60,698 bases of DNA from Clostridia bacterium (GCA_017507045.1 JAFWBP010000010.1:1-60698); one strand, 5' to 3'; shown: positions 18,258 to 28,355, counted from the first letter of the stretch. Notes: generated from the letters alone by a model not told the origin. Translations and numbers: made by a program.

Positions 18258-19559
18258 TTAATCAATTTCCACCGTTAAAAATTCTTTCACCGTGCGGCGG
18301 CGGAGCTTAAAGAGGGCGGCGTATACAAAGAAGAGAAGAGCGATTGCCACTACGGAGGCAATGCCAATGGCGAGCATTCCAAGAATGCGAGCGATGGAGA
18401 GCCCCATACTCACGTGCGTTGCCCACTCCACGAGGAAATTGATAATGGAATACCCCGCGGCGGTGAGCACCAACGCGATGGGGATCGCGATTAGGCACAG
18501 AATGAGAAGCTGTATAAGGAGCAGAATGTAGAGATGTCCGCGCCGCATTCCGTGGGTGAGCAAAATTCCGCCTGAGCGGGAAAAAACTTTGATATATTTA
18601 TCGATCATCAAAAAGATCGTGAGCACCAACCCCACGAGCAGGGAAGAGCCAATGATAATATAGAGGTTGGAGGCGAGTACCTGAACATTGTTGAGGGAAT
18701 CGATCCAATCCACGAGGCTTGCGCCAACATAATCGAAATTTGCAAAATGTTCCTGCCAAGCTACCGCCGTATCCTCTTCCGGCCAATTCTCAAGGTGATA
18801 GAGGAAGTATTCCACCGCATTCGCCGCAAAAAGGTCGCTTTCTGCGTGGAAGAGCAAGGCAGGGCGGAGTCCGAGAAGATCGTGCCCCATGAGGGAATAA
18901 TATTCCTCGCAGATAATGCCTGTAACGCGCGCGGTGAAGAGGGTGCGCGGATTGCCGAATGGAAGCAAGTTTTTAAGGGAAGCCGTGATCTCCTTGCCGA
19001 GTACATCCTCCGCTTTCAAGCCGTAAGCGTTGAGCACCGGCTCTCCAATAAGGAGCTCATTTTTTGAAACGGGCATGTTACCTGCCGAAAGGAAGCTCTC
19101 GAGGCGAAAGTTCTGTTTCAGCTCGATGAGATCGTACTCGTGAAAAAAGGTTTCACCTTCAGCTGCGTATGCGCCCAGGCTTTCATCTTCGTATGCGTTA
19201 AACGTTGTGCCGCTTACTTGAAGTGTCACAAAAGAGGATGTAATAATTTTGCTCCCTTTGCCATATAAAGAAGCGGTCGCTTCGCTGTAATCATAGGCAA
19301 GAATTGTGTTTTCGGAAGCAATGGTGGCACCCATGTCTGAAAGTTCAGCGCCGATTTCCGATTCGCAATACGCGTAATTTGCTGAAACGGAGCCGCGGAT
19401 AAGCTCTTCTCGCCGCTCGTTGAGCGCGAAGTTATACACGGTGAAAAGGCACACGAGGAAGGCAAGGCAAGCGAACGTGAAGCACATCTTCACGTTCATC
19501 CACGCGTATGTTTTCACGTTTTTCCAGGCGAGCGCAACGAGCCGTTTCAAGTTACTCAT
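18258..19559 (-). CDS. FtsX/MacB-type ABC transporter permease
   Basis: 433 aa. One N-terminal helix (about 17-40), a large extracytoplasmic region, then three helices near residues 290-415, the usual 1+3 layout of the FtsX/MacB permease superfamily. These proteins transmit ATP-driven movement to extracytoplasmic substrates rather than transporting through a channel. GGAGG precedes ATG 19559, which overlaps the 3' end of the preceding permease gene by 8 nt, so the two are translationally coupled. The substrate is unknown; export or release of peptides or lipoproteins is typical. Confidence 0.83.
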   Translation of the reverse strand: MSNLKRLVALAWKNVKTYAWMNVKMCFTFACLAFLVCLFTVYNFALNERREELIRGSVSANYAYCESEIGAELSDMGATIASENTILAYDYSEATASLYGKGSKIITSSFVTLQVSGTTFNAYEDESLGAYAAEGETFFHEYDLIELKQNFRLESFLSAGNMPVSKNELLIGEPVLNAYGLKAEDVLGKEITASLKNLLPFGNPRTLFTARVTGIICEEYYSLMGHDLLGLRPALLFHAESDLFAANAVEYFLYHLENWPEEDTAVAWQEHFANFDYVGASLVDWIDSLNNVQVLASNLYIIIGSSLLVGLVLTIFLMIDKYIKVFSRSGGILLTHGMRRGHLYILLLIQLLILCLIAIPIALVLTAAGYSIINFLVEWATHVSMGLSIARILGMLAIGIASVVAIALLFFVYAALFKLRRRTVKEFLTVEID

Positions 19560-20832
19560 GGCGCACCTCCTGCGCGATATCCGCATTCTTCACCTTGCGA
19601 TTTACGATGAAAAAGAGTGTAAGTGTGAACGCAGTTAAGATCAAAAACAGCCAGAACGGAATGATGGGGCGGAAGTGCGATACGAAGTTTGAGCTGAACT
19701 TATCAAAAAGCTGCGCACACAGATTCATGAAGTACACGTTAAAGAGCATCGAAAACGCAGTGCCGATGGCAACGGAGATCACAACGAGCAGCACTGCAAT
19801 TGAGCAATAGATCCAGGCGACCGTGCCGCTCGTAGCCCCCAAGAGCTTGAGGCGGCAGATCTGCTGTTTGCGTTGGCGATAGAAGATGGCAATGAGCGAA
19901 TAGAGAATAAAGAGCACCATCGCGCCGAGCACGCCCGAAACGGCGCCGAAGAACGCCTCCGCAAGGGCGATATTGTTAAACTGCCGCTCGGCAAGCGCGG
20001 AAAGCTCTACGCCGTAACCCGAAGCCTCGAGCCTGCGATAAGTATCGTGCAAGGTTTTCGTATCGGGAAAGGAGAAGGTGAGCGAACTCACCGTCATTTC
20101 AGGATCAAGCGCGAGGTAGAAATCTGCGTACGGGAGCACGCACTCGAGCGGGAGCTGTTTGATCGTATCAACGATTTTATTCGGATCGTAAGTGCCCACA
20201 ACGGTGAACGCGTACGTGGGCAAATTTTCAAGATCCGGTGCTTCGGGCTCCTCGGGATCGGCATGGGTAAGATCGGGCCCGATCGTAAGCGTTTCGCCCA
20301 CGCGTAAGCCGAGGAAAAGTGCAATATCGCTTGAAAGCACAATTTCACCGGCGGTGGAAGGCCAACGTGCCTCGGCAGAGCCAAGAAGCACGTTCTTATT
20401 GAGTGCCTCGTTGTAAAGAGAAAAGAGTGCTTCCGCCTCATTGAGATTCACGGCACAGCCGCTTCGCTTCAAACTGAACCCGGAATCTGATTCCTCTTTT
20501 TCATCTTCCTTTCCAGACATGGGTGGGGGATTCGTATTCAAAGATGCCGTAGCTCCCGTAAGAGTGGCATATTCGGTGAGCCCAATTTTTTTTCCGTAGA
20601 GTGGAGTGCCGCCGCAATCAGCTGAAAAGGCGGTGGAGACCCCGTCTACAGAGCAGACGAAGATATTCGCGTATTCATCTAACCCTGAATACATGCCGTC
20701 CGGCACGTCGATCAGCACGGAGATAACGGAAAGCAACGCCGCCACGAAGGCGATCAGAATAATGCCGATAAGCGTGATCGTCCTTTTTAAAAATGAAGCC
20801 TCGAGGGCGATGAGTCGTAAAATCCGTTTCAT
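19552..20832 (-). CDS. FtsX/MacB-type ABC transporter permease
   Basis: 426 aa with the same 1+3 helix layout: a first helix at about 17-40 (ITLIGIILIAFVAALLSVIS), an external domain of about 240 residues, then helices near 285-310, 335-365 and 385-410. It is a diverged partner of the following permease and should form a heterodimer with it. I chose ATG 20832 (MKRILRLIALEA) because the helix follows at the usual distance; the ribosome site GGA is weak, and a TTG at 20898 would add 22 residues. Second gene of the ATPase-permease-permease operon. Confidence 0.8.
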   Translation of the reverse strand: MKRILRLIALEASFLKRTITLIGIILIAFVAALLSVISVLIDVPDGMYSGLDEYANIFVCSVDGVSTAFSADCGGTPLYGKKIGLTEYATLTGATASLNTNPPPMSGKEDEKEESDSGFSLKRSGCAVNLNEAEALFSLYNEALNKNVLLGSAEARWPSTAGEIVLSSDIALFLGLRVGETLTIGPDLTHADPEEPEAPDLENLPTYAFTVVGTYDPNKIVDTIKQLPLECVLPYADFYLALDPEMTVSSLTFSFPDTKTLHDTYRRLEASGYGVELSALAERQFNNIALAEAFFGAVSGVLGAMVLFILYSLIAIFYRQRKQQICRLKLLGATSGTVAWIYCSIAVLLVVISVAIGTAFSMLFNVYFMNLCAQLFDKFSSNFVSHFRPIIPFWLFLILTAFTLTLFFIVNRKVKNADIAQEVRHE

Positions 20833-20906
20833 GTATTTTTTCCAATCAACTTCTATCGTGATGCTGTAGCTCTTGCTTGCCAGAAAATACGCGGGCAAAG
20901 GGAAGA

Positions 20907-21611
20907 TTACGCCGATTTTGCTTCAATTTCATCAAGCATTCTCTTCGTATCGTTTGCAACTTTCCCATCCGACATCGTAACAATGCGCTCCGCCTTTTGC
21001 GCGTCCTCGGGATCGTGCGTAACCATAACGATCGTTTTTCCGGCGGCGTGTAGCTCTTTGAGAATGCGCATAATGTTTTCGCTGTTGGCGGAATCGAGGT
21101 TGCCGCATGGCTCATCTGCAAGAATGTAAGCAGGATTATTCACGATCGCGCGCGCAATAGCCACGCGTTGCTGTTCGCCGCCCGAGAGGTTACGCGCCTT
21201 TTCGGTAATCTTTTCGGAAAGATTCACTGCCTTAAGCGCACCCTCCACCCGTTCTCGGTTTTTCTTGCCCACACTTCCGGATAGAACGAGGGGAAGCTCC
21301 ACGTTATCGTACACCGTGTAGCTTGGTTCAAGATAGAAACTCTGAAATACGAAACCAACGGTGCGATTGCGGAATTCGGCAATCTGTTTGCCTGTAAAAT
21401 GGGCGATATCCTGCCCGTCCACGAAAATATTGCCTTCTGTAACGGTATCGAGCGTGCCGATCATGTTGAGAAGAGTGCTCTTGCCACTACCCGATTTTCC
21501 CGTGATGGCAACGAACTCACCCTCGCCGATTTCAAGGCTAACGCCGTTGAGCGCGAAGAAGCTTTTCTCGCCGCTTCTGTATTCTTTTTTTACGTTGCGA
21601 ATTTCGATCAT
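20907..21611 (-). CDS. ABC transporter ATPase, MacB/LolD type
   Basis: 234 aa. Walker A GKSGSGKSTLLNMIGTLD (the LNMIGTLD tail is typical of MacB/LolD), Q-loop FVFQSFYLEPSYTVYDNVELPL, signature LSGGEQQRVAIARA, Walker B ILADEPCGNLDS, and switch His MVTHDPEDA. AAGGA precedes the ATG. It powers the two downstream FtsX-type permeases. Promoter at 21689-21717. Confidence 0.92.
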   Translation of the reverse strand: MIEIRNVKKEYRSGEKSFFALNGVSLEIGEGEFVAITGKSGSGKSTLLNMIGTLDTVTEGNIFVDGQDIAHFTGKQIAEFRNRTVGFVFQSFYLEPSYTVYDNVELPLVLSGSVGKKNRERVEGALKAVNLSEKITEKARNLSGGEQQRVAIARAIVNNPAYILADEPCGNLDSANSENIMRILKELHAAGKTIVMVTHDPEDAQKAERIVTMSDGKVANDTKRMLDEIEAKSA

Positions 21612-21688
21612 GCGAATCCTTCAAAAAGATTTGTTTTTTCGGCAAATACGGACATGGTGCTGCCGAAATTGCTATAATACTCATCATT

Positions 21689-21717
21689 ATCTTATAACAG
21701 ACGGGGCAGTTTGTCAA
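21689..21717 (-). promoter_or_regulatory. Promoter of the MacB-like operon
   Basis: TTGACA (21717-21712), a 17-nt spacer and TAAGAT (21694-21689). Confidence 0.65.
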
Positions 21718-21806
21718 GCGGCGCGGTGCATTTTCATAGGAAAAGAGTAAATAATTTTACAGGAGCTTCATAAGAGAAAAAATTTTACCGAATTTCAATC
21801 AAGCGG

Positions 21807-21836
21807 TTGACAAATATCAACTAGATATTGTATAAT
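21807..21836 (+). promoter_or_regulatory. rny promoter with an inverted repeat in the spacer
   Basis: TTGACA (21807-21812), an 18-nt spacer and TATAAT (21831-21836). The spacer holds AATATC (21813-21818) and GATATT (21824-21829), a perfect inverted repeat that could be an operator. Confidence 0.75.
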
Positions 21837-21918
21837 TATCACGACAATGCCGAAGTATGCCCAAAATATTGGGCTTAACAGGATAGAGTCGAAAAATTTC
21901 AATCAGGAGGCTGTAACA

Positions 21919-23529
21919 ATGAACACCATTTTCAGCCTGCTCCTTGTTGATCCCATGTCTACCGTGCTATTAATCATTCTGCCCATCGTTGGGCTGATTG
22001 TCGGCGGCGCATTGGCATGGATTATTCTGAAACAGGTTTCCAAAAAGAAAGCAGAAAAGAAACTCGATGAAACTTCGAAGCGCGTGGAAGAGATGCTCAA
22101 AAACGCAGAATCGGAGTGCAAGCAGTTAAGAAAGGAAGCAATTTTAGAATCGAAGGAGCAGGATCTCAAGCGGCGCAACGAATTCGATCAAGAAATGAAA
22201 GAAAAACGCGCCGAGCAACAGCGCGTGGAAGCGCGGCTTAACCGCCAGGAGGATCAGCTTGAAAAGCGCGAAACGGAAATTTCGCGCAAGGAGCAATCCC
22301 TCGAAGATCAAAGAAAAAACCTCGAGAAGAAAACGGCGGATGTGCAAAAGATCCAAGAGCAGGTTTCTCATCAGCACGAACTCATGACGGCTGAGCTTGA
22401 GCGCATCGCTCAGCTCACAAAAGAAGAGGCGAAAAAGCAACTCACCGCCGAAATTCTCGATGAAACGAGAAGAGATTTGGCGATAGAGGTGAGAAATCTC
22501 GAGCAGCAGGCGAAGGATGAAGCGGAGCTCAACGCCAAGAACGTGATCTCTCTTGCCATTCAGCGCTGTGCCGCCGATCACGCCTCGGAAACGACGGTTT
22601 CCGTCGTCCCCCTGCCCAACGACGATATGAAGGCGCGCATCATCGGCAGAGAGGGCAGAAACATCCGCGCCATCGAGAATGCAACGGGCATCGAGCTTAT
22701 CATTGATGATACCCCCGAAGTTGTTATTCTCTCCGGCTTCGATCCCGTGAGAAGGGAAATTGCCCGCCTCACCCTTGAAAAGCTCATTGCCGATGGCAGA
22801 ATTCACCCGGCAAGAATCGAAGAGACGGTTGAAAAAGTAACGAAGGATCTCGAGCAGCAGATCAAAGCCGCCGGTGAGAACGCCATGTTCGATGTAGGCA
22901 TCTTCGGCCTTCACCCTGAAATCATCAAGCTGATCGGGCGGCTCAAGTTCCGCACGAGCTACGGTCAAAACGTCTATAAGCACTCCATCGAGGTTGCTCA
23001 GCTTGCCGGCCTTATGGCGCAGGAGCTGGGGTTGGACGTAAACTTTGCAAAGCGCGCCGGCCTTTTGCACGATATCGGTAAAGCCGTTGATCACGAGCAG
23101 GAGGGAACGCACATTCAGCTCGGTGCCGATCTTGCCAAGAAGTATAAGGAAAACCCGATGATCGTGAACGCCATCATGGCGCATCACGGCGATGTAGAGC
23201 CCAAAACGATTGAAGCGGTACTCATTCAGGCGGCGGATGCAATTTCCGGTGCGCGCCCCGGCGCTCGCAGAGAAACGGGTAGCAACTACGTGAAGAGGCT
23301 TGAAAAGCTCGAAGAAATTGCCGCCGGCTTCAAGGGCGTGGAAAAGAGCTATGCAATTCAGGCAGGTAGAGAGGTGCGCGTAATCGTAAGGCCTGAACAG
23401 GTAGACGATGCGAAGGCGATGTTCCTCGCTAAGGATATTGCGAAGAAGATCGAGAGCGAGCTCGAATACCCCGGGCAGATCAAGGTAAACGTAATACGAG
23501 AATTCAGAAGCGTAGAATACGCGAAGTAA
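21919..23529 (+). CDS. rny: Ribonuclease Y
   Basis: 536 aa. One N-terminal membrane helix (about 14-36), a long charged coiled coil to about residue 220, a KH domain ([29 protein letters not shown]), then an HD domain with [18 protein letters not shown] and the metal site [13 protein letters not shown]. It starts mRNA decay at the membrane. AGGAGG sits upstream of ATG 21919; the long upstream extension to 21847 is non-coding leader. rny often follows recA in Clostridia; here about 7 kb of other genes separates the two. Confidence 0.96.
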   Translation: MNTIFSLLLVDPMSTVLLIILPIVGLIVGGALAWIILKQVSKKKAEKKLDETSKRVEEMLKNAESECKQLRKEAILESKEQDLKRRNEFDQEMKEKRAEQQRVEARLNRQEDQLEKRETEISRKEQSLEDQRKNLEKKTADVQKIQEQVSHQHELMTAELERIAQLTKEEAKKQLTAEILDETRRDLAIEVRNLEQQAKDEAELNAKNVISLAIQRCAADHASETTVSVVPLPNDDMKARIIGREGRNIRAIENATGIELIIDDTPEVVILSGFDPVRREIARLTLEKLIADGRIHPARIEETVEKVTKDLEQQIKAAGENAMFDVGIFGLHPEIIKLIGRLKFRTSYGQNVYKHSIEVAQLAGLMAQELGLDVNFAKRAGLLHDIGKAVDHEQEGTHIQLGADLAKKYKENPMIVNAIMAHHGDVEPKTIEAVLIQAADAISGARPGARRETGSNYVKRLEKLEEIAAGFKGVEKSYAIQAGREVRVIVRPEQVDDAKAMFLAKDIAKKIESELEYPGQIKVNVIREFRSVEYAK

Positions 23530-23530
23530 C

Positions 23531-23562
23531 AAAAAGGCTTCCCGATCGGGAAGCCTTTTTTC
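23531..23562 (+). terminator. rny terminator, bidirectional
   Basis: Symmetric hairpin AAAAAGGCTTCCC / GGGAAGCCTTTTTT; it also serves the convergent BspA-like gene ending at 23582. Confidence 0.9.
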
Positions 23563-23581
23563 ATGCCAAGAAGTTGCAATG

Positions 23582-25249
23582 TTATAAAATTTCATCCTCG
23601 ATCCAAATTGCGTAGAGCTTGGTGCCGATGGGGGCGGTGAGCACCGTTTCTGAGGTGTACGCCGCCACCGTGCTTCCTTCCTCAGTTGCCCAGCCGCCAA
23701 AGGTGTAGCCTTGGCGGTGCGGATCAACCGGAACAACAGAGCCGATAGTACTTTTCGCTTCGCGATCAAACGAAATCACGTAGCTCTTATCCTCCGAAAG
23801 CGTACAGTTAAACAAGGTTGTGGGGTAATAAGAAGCCTGAGTATCGTCCTGCGTTACATACCATTCATTGGGCCTGGTGGGGGCATCGGTATAAACCGTT
23901 ATGTCGTTATAAGGAAAAAAGGCGTTGACCTCAATTCTTTTCACCGTAGAAGGCACAATGATGCTTTTGAGATCTTCGCAGTACTGAAAAGCATATTGCC
24001 CAATTCTTTGCACGCTCATGGGGAAAATTATCCCCGTAAGCCCGGTGCAATTGTTAAACGCGCCGCCCACGATGCTTATAGTATCTTGGCGAATATCCTT
24101 CACGAACGTTCCCGCGGGCATGGTGCCGTTATATTTGATCAAATGCTTTCCAAGGTAGAAAAGCCCTTTCGGTTGATGGGAGAGCCACGGTGTGTTATCA
24201 AACGGCCTGTTTCCAACAAAGGCAAGCGTTTCATCCAGAGATTGGGGAACGGTAACCTCATAGAGGGCAGTGCAATTGCTAAAAGCAGTCATGCCTATAC
24301 TTTCCAGCTTTGCCGGCAGCGAAAGGTTTTCCAGGCGCAGGCATTCGTAGAATGCGCTATCTCCGATGAAGGTTAGCGTTTCGGGGAAGTTGATTTCGGC
24401 AAGCGCACTACATTTATAGAAGGTGTCGGCTTCTATGCGCTGCAGCCGAGAGGGGAGCTTCGCCCTTTGAAGCGAAGTGCAGCCAGAAAAAGCCGCTTCG
24501 CCAATCGCCGTAACCTTTTCGGGAACCGTGATCTCTTTAAGCGAAGTGCATCCTTGAAACGCCGCTTCGCCAATCGAAGTAACTGTTTCGGGAAGGGTGA
24601 TCTCCTTGAGGGCGGTGCAACCGAAAAATGCACGGTCTCCAATGCTTTTCAAGCCCTCATTCAGCTCCACCCTTTCCAAAGAAGTGGTGTTTGAGAAGCT
24701 ATCTATCGTAACGATTGTTTTTGGAAGTTTTACCGTTTTAAATGTACCGTGGAAGTTGCCAATAGAGGTAACGGGCTTTCCGTTGAAGGATTCGGGGATC
24801 ACCAAATCATCTTCTTGAAATGTGGAGCTATAGATAGCATAGCTCTCGCTATCGCCTATAAACTTAAATTTTCCGCTATAGGCAGAAAGCGTGCTGCACA
24901 CCTTGCAGGCATATTCTTTAGAATAAATATTAGAGCCGGAAGTGGGGGCATACGAGCATTCAGCTTCCTCGCAAATTTCTTCGCACACGGTGCAATCGCT
25001 CCAATGCCGCAAGCCATCTGAATGGAATTCGCCCGAAGGCTTGTGCCCGCTCGGGTTTATTTCGCCGTAGTTCACCTCGCCGCAATCGCAGTAGCGTGCG
25101 CTTACGCCCGCTTCCGTGCAGGTAGCCTTTTCATAAGTTTGCCATTCGCTCCAGTTATGCAGGTGCGCTTCCGGCTCGCACGCCGTGAGCAGCAAAACCC
25201 CCATCGCCGCCGCGAGCACGGAAAATAGAAGAATAGAAAAGCGTTTCAT
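23582..25249 (-). CDS. BspA-type leucine-rich-repeat surface lipoprotein
   Basis: 555 aa. Signal peptide with lipobox LLTAC (Cys at about 24), then a Cys-rich domain with CTEAG, YCDCGE and CTVCEE pairs. About ten 23-residue BspA (LRR_5) repeats of the form IGDxAFxGCTxLKEITLPETVTS follow. The C-terminal domain (YTFGGWATEEGSTVAAYTSE) is a Listeria-Bacteroides (InlB B-like) repeat. Such proteins bind host or cell surfaces in gut bacteria. AAGGAG overlaps the stop of the upstream gene, so the two are coupled. It is a paralogue of the gene at 26327. Confidence 0.9.
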   Translation of the reverse strand: MKRFSILLFSVLAAAMGVLLLTACEPEAHLHNWSEWQTYEKATCTEAGVSARYCDCGEVNYGEINPSGHKPSGEFHSDGLRHWSDCTVCEEICEEAECSYAPTSGSNIYSKEYACKVCSTLSAYSGKFKFIGDSESYAIYSSTFQEDDLVIPESFNGKPVTSIGNFHGTFKTVKLPKTIVTIDSFSNTTSLERVELNEGLKSIGDRAFFGCTALKEITLPETVTSIGEAAFQGCTSLKEITVPEKVTAIGEAAFSGCTSLQRAKLPSRLQRIEADTFYKCSALAEINFPETLTFIGDSAFYECLRLENLSLPAKLESIGMTAFSNCTALYEVTVPQSLDETLAFVGNRPFDNTPWLSHQPKGLFYLGKHLIKYNGTMPAGTFVKDIRQDTISIVGGAFNNCTGLTGIIFPMSVQRIGQYAFQYCEDLKSIIVPSTVKRIEVNAFFPYNDITVYTDAPTRPNEWYVTQDDTQASYYPTTLFNCTLSEDKSYVISFDREAKSTIGSVVPVDPHRQGYTFGGWATEEGSTVAAYTSETVLTAPIGTKLYAIWIEDEIL

Positions 25250-25258
25250 ATCAGCTCC

Positions 25259-26221
25259 TTAGGTGCAGTAAGGTTTCGCAGTAATAACGTCCTGATTGCT
25301 TTCTGTGTTAAAGCAAGATAAATCTTCACCCGAAGCGAAAGCTTCTAAAATATTGCTTAACCAAAGAGCTCTCAAGTCACTATTCCAAAAGCATAACAAA
25401 TTACCGTTTCCAGGCGTAGTTGAGAACTCAAAAATGTAATAAGAATAACCGCTCAAAATCACATCCTGTACCGCTTCTCCCATTGCTTGATTGGAAGGGG
25501 TCTCTATAAGAAAATAAAACGGGTCACTATATAAATTATTTGATGGGCGGTATTCCCAGAAGTAACCGTTTCCTAATTCAATAGCCATTCCACTCCATAC
25601 ACCACTTACAAAATAATTAGAGTACAGTACAAAATAATTATATATGTCATTTACGGTCATGAATTGCAAAAAGAAACTATCGATTACAAACGTTCCGCCA
25701 AGGTCGCTTCCCACTTCGAGGAAGAAAGTATCATTCATGAAATCGTAAAAATAATCAAGGCAAACGTGAATATCTACGTATTGCAAAAAACCTGTATAGT
25801 TCCAAAACGCCTCATTATAGTGGGAGATAACCATAATCCGCGCACCCAAGACGTCTTTTAAGTATGCAAAGCTTTCATCCATATCTACATCCACGGGAGG
25901 GAAATCTTTAAACTCAAAATAGATATCTGCGTTGTAGGGGGCTTCGCTTATAAGGGTATTAACCTTCTCTCTGAAGATTCTTACATCGCTAAACGCAATA
26001 AGTTCGATGTTTTCAGTTGCATAATAAGAGTTTAGATCGCTGTCGCTATATGTAGTTGTAACCGTATCATGGAAATAATAACATTTCTTATCAGTTTGCG
26101 TGGCGGCGGAATTGTTTGCCGCGCTTGCCTGCACATGCGGCATTGCCGCTCCGCCCAAAAAGAGCGCGAGGAGCAAAAGCGCCGTAAGCATTGCCAGAAA
26201 TGACTTTTTCATAGTGTTCAT
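25259..26221 (-). CDS. Unknown secreted protein between two BspA-type genes
   Basis: 320 aa. N-terminal signal peptide (KKSFLAMLTALLLLALFLGG, cleavage near VQASA), so it is exported and not lipid-anchored. The mature part is rich in Tyr, Phe, Asp and Asn and has only two Cys-like clusters (KKCYYF near the start, CFNTESN and PYC at the end). No repeats or known catalytic motif seen. GGAG precedes ATG 26221. It is the first gene of a transcript that includes the downstream BspA-like lipoprotein, with a perfect promoter at 26253-26281. Base composition is clearly more AT-rich than the core genes, which hints at horizontal gain. Confidence 0.75.
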   Translation of the reverse strand: MNTMKKSFLAMLTALLLLALFLGGAAMPHVQASAANNSAATQTDKKCYYFHDTVTTTYSDSDLNSYYATENIELIAFSDVRIFREKVNTLISEAPYNADIYFEFKDFPPVDVDMDESFAYLKDVLGARIMVISHYNEAFWNYTGFLQYVDIHVCLDYFYDFMNDTFFLEVGSDLGGTFVIDSFFLQFMTVNDIYNYFVLYSNYFVSGVWSGMAIELGNGYFWEYRPSNNLYSDPFYFLIETPSNQAMGEAVQDVILSGYSYYIFEFSTTPGNGNLLCFWNSDLRALWLSNILEAFASGEDLSCFNTESNQDVITAKPYCT

Positions 26222-26252
26222 AAGATATCTCCAAAAAATTTTTTATATTTTT

Positions 26253-26281
26253 ATTATATATCAAAAAACTGAGCTTGTCAA
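26253..26281 (-). promoter_or_regulatory. Promoter of the unknown secreted protein and BspA-like gene
   Basis: Perfect consensus TTGACA (26281-26276), a 17-nt spacer, TATAAT (26258-26253). Confidence 0.85.
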
Positions 26282-26326
26282 ACAAAAGTTTTAAATTTTA
26301 AAAAATTTTTGTTCGACAATTTCCAA

Positions 26327-28219
26327 TCAGTTTTTTATCCAAATTGCGTAGAGCTTGGTGCCAAAGGGGGCGGAGAGAACCGTTTCCGAGGTGTACGCCG
26401 CCACCGTGCTTCCTTCCTCGGTTGCCCAGCCGCCAAAGGTGTAGCCCGCGCGCTGAGGGGCGTTCACGGTGGCGTGGGAGCCGAGAATGCTCTTTATATT
26501 CTCCCGTGCAAACGCAACAACGTAGCTGTTATCCTCCGAAAGTGTGCAGCCTACGAAAGTTTTGTTTAAAACCGCATCACTCGCGCCCGAGGCCAAGGTA
26601 AACCATTCGGCAGGCAGAGAGGGCGCATCGGTGTAAATGGTAACGCTCTCTTCAAAAGCGTAGGAGCGGAGCGTTTTCACGGAGGAGGGCACGATAACGC
26701 TCTTTAAATTCTTGCATAAGAAGAACGCATAAGATTCAATCAATTCTAAATTCTTGGGAATGTTGACTTCCGTTAACGCAGTACAATTATGAAACGCAGA
26801 AGATCCAATTAATTGCACGCTTTCGGGAATAATGATCCCCGTGAGCCCGGTGCAATTGCTAAACGCATTAGATCCAATCAATTTCACGCTTTCGGGAATA
26901 ATGATCCCCGTGAGCCCGGTGCAATTGCTAAATGCCGAGCCCACGATGCTTATAGTATCGGGGCGAATATCTTTCACGAACGTTCCCGCGGGCATGGTGC
27001 CGGTATATTTGAGCAAATGCTTTCCAAGGTAGAAAAGCCCATTGGGCTGATTCGTAAGCCAAGGGGTATTTTCAAAGGGGCCTTGCCCGATAAAGGCAAG
27101 CGTTTCATCGAGAGATTTTGGAACGGTAACCTCCCATAGGGCAGTACATCCTTTAAAGGCATCTTCATCCAAACGCTCGAGGTGCGGAGGGAGATCGATG
27201 CTTTTTAGGCTGGTGCATCCTTCAAGTAGGCGCCTTTTTATCTCCGTCATCGTTTTCGGCAGGGTTATTTCAGTAAGTGTCGCACAATTCAAAAAAGCTG
27301 CTTCACCGATAAATTCTACCGTTTCCGAGAAGGGAATTATTCTCAGCTGCTCGCAGTTTGAGAACGCATGATCGCCGATATACGTTATCATTTTTGGTAT
27401 AGTAATTTCTGTCAGTGCAGGGCAGTTAGCAAAAGTGGCGTCCTCTATGCGCGTCAAGCGAGGAGGGAGCGTAAGCTTTTGAAGAGAACGACAACCTTGA
27501 AATGCATGTGCGCCAATCTCCGTAACGCTATCTGGAATGATGATTTCGTTCAAGGAATAGCACATCTGAAAAACATATTCACCGATGCTTTCAAGCCCTT
27601 CGTTCAGCTCCACGCTTTCAAGGCGCGAGCATCCATTAAAACCATCTGAAACGGAAACGATCGTTTTCGGGAATTTTATGCTTCTGAGGTACGAGGTGGG
27701 ATAACTGCCAAAGTTCCCCACATGCGTCACGGGTTTTCCGTTGAAAGTTTCCGGAATCACGATGTTCGCCTGCGTGCAGAGGGAATGTAATAAAATCTCA
27801 TAGCTTTCTCCATCGGGGTTTTCCCTAAAGAAAAAGGTGCCGCTATAAATGGAATCAATTCCGCACACGGCGCAGGCATAGTTCTTCTTTATAGCGATAG
27901 CACTGTTCAGGGCGGCGGCCGTATAGCGGCATTCGCCCTCATCGAGCGTTATGTGGCAGAAAAAGCATTTGCTCCAATGGCGCATCCCATCCGATTCGTA
28001 GCTTTCCGCCGAGTGGCCGTTTGCCGCAATTTCACCGTACTGCACCTCGCCGCATTCGCAGGATCGATCGCGCACGCCCTTTTCCGTGCAGGTTGGCTGT
28101 TGATGAATTTGCCATTTGCTCCAGGTGTGAACGTGCTCTGCGGGTGCGCACGCCGTGAGTAGCAAAATCCCCATCAAAGCTGAAAGTATGGCAAAGAAGA
28201 AGATAAAAAAGCGCTTCAT
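26327..28219 (-). CDS. BspA-type leucine-rich-repeat surface lipoprotein, longer paralogue
   Basis: 630 aa. Same plan as the gene at 23582: lipoprotein signal (LLTAC), a Cys-pair domain (CTEKGVRDRSCECGE), about thirteen 23-residue BspA repeats, and the same C-terminal InlB B-like domain, ending LYAIWIKN. Two neighbouring repeats are nearly identical at the DNA level and exactly 69 bp apart (near 26820-26870 and 26889-26939), which shows a recent repeat gain. GGAGG precedes ATG 28219. It has its own consensus promoter and is probably transcribed separately from the downstream pair. Confidence 0.9.
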   Translation of the reverse strand: MKRFFIFFFAILSALMGILLLTACAPAEHVHTWSKWQIHQQPTCTEKGVRDRSCECGEVQYGEIAANGHSAESYESDGMRHWSKCFFCHITLDEGECRYTAAALNSAIAIKKNYACAVCGIDSIYSGTFFFRENPDGESYEILLHSLCTQANIVIPETFNGKPVTHVGNFGSYPTSYLRSIKFPKTIVSVSDGFNGCSRLESVELNEGLESIGEYVFQMCYSLNEIIIPDSVTEIGAHAFQGCRSLQKLTLPPRLTRIEDATFANCPALTEITIPKMITYIGDHAFSNCEQLRIIPFSETVEFIGEAAFLNCATLTEITLPKTMTEIKRRLLEGCTSLKSIDLPPHLERLDEDAFKGCTALWEVTVPKSLDETLAFIGQGPFENTPWLTNQPNGLFYLGKHLLKYTGTMPAGTFVKDIRPDTISIVGSAFSNCTGLTGIIIPESVKLIGSNAFSNCTGLTGIIIPESVQLIGSSAFHNCTALTEVNIPKNLELIESYAFFLCKNLKSVIVPSSVKTLRSYAFEESVTIYTDAPSLPAEWFTLASGASDAVLNKTFVGCTLSEDNSYVVAFARENIKSILGSHATVNAPQRAGYTFGGWATEEGSTVAAYTSETVLSAPFGTKLYAIWIKN

Positions 28220-28246
28220 AAGTTACCTCCACGTTTTTTATCTGTT

Positions 28247-28275
28247 ATTATACATGAACAAATTGAAAATGTCAA
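28247..28275 (-). promoter_or_regulatory. Promoter of the longer BspA-like gene
   Basis: Perfect TTGACA (28275-28270), a 17-nt spacer, TATAAT (28252-28247). Confidence 0.85.
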
Positions 28276-28355
28276 TATTATAACAAAAAAAATTTTCAAA
28301 AATGTGGCAAAAAGGGCGAAGTTTTTTTGAAAAACCGCTTGTGTGCCTCTCGTGA

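Noticed and set aside
22144..23769. 541-codon antisense frame over rny
   Set aside because: Overlaps a certain gene, no ribosome site or family motif; extends past the rny terminator.
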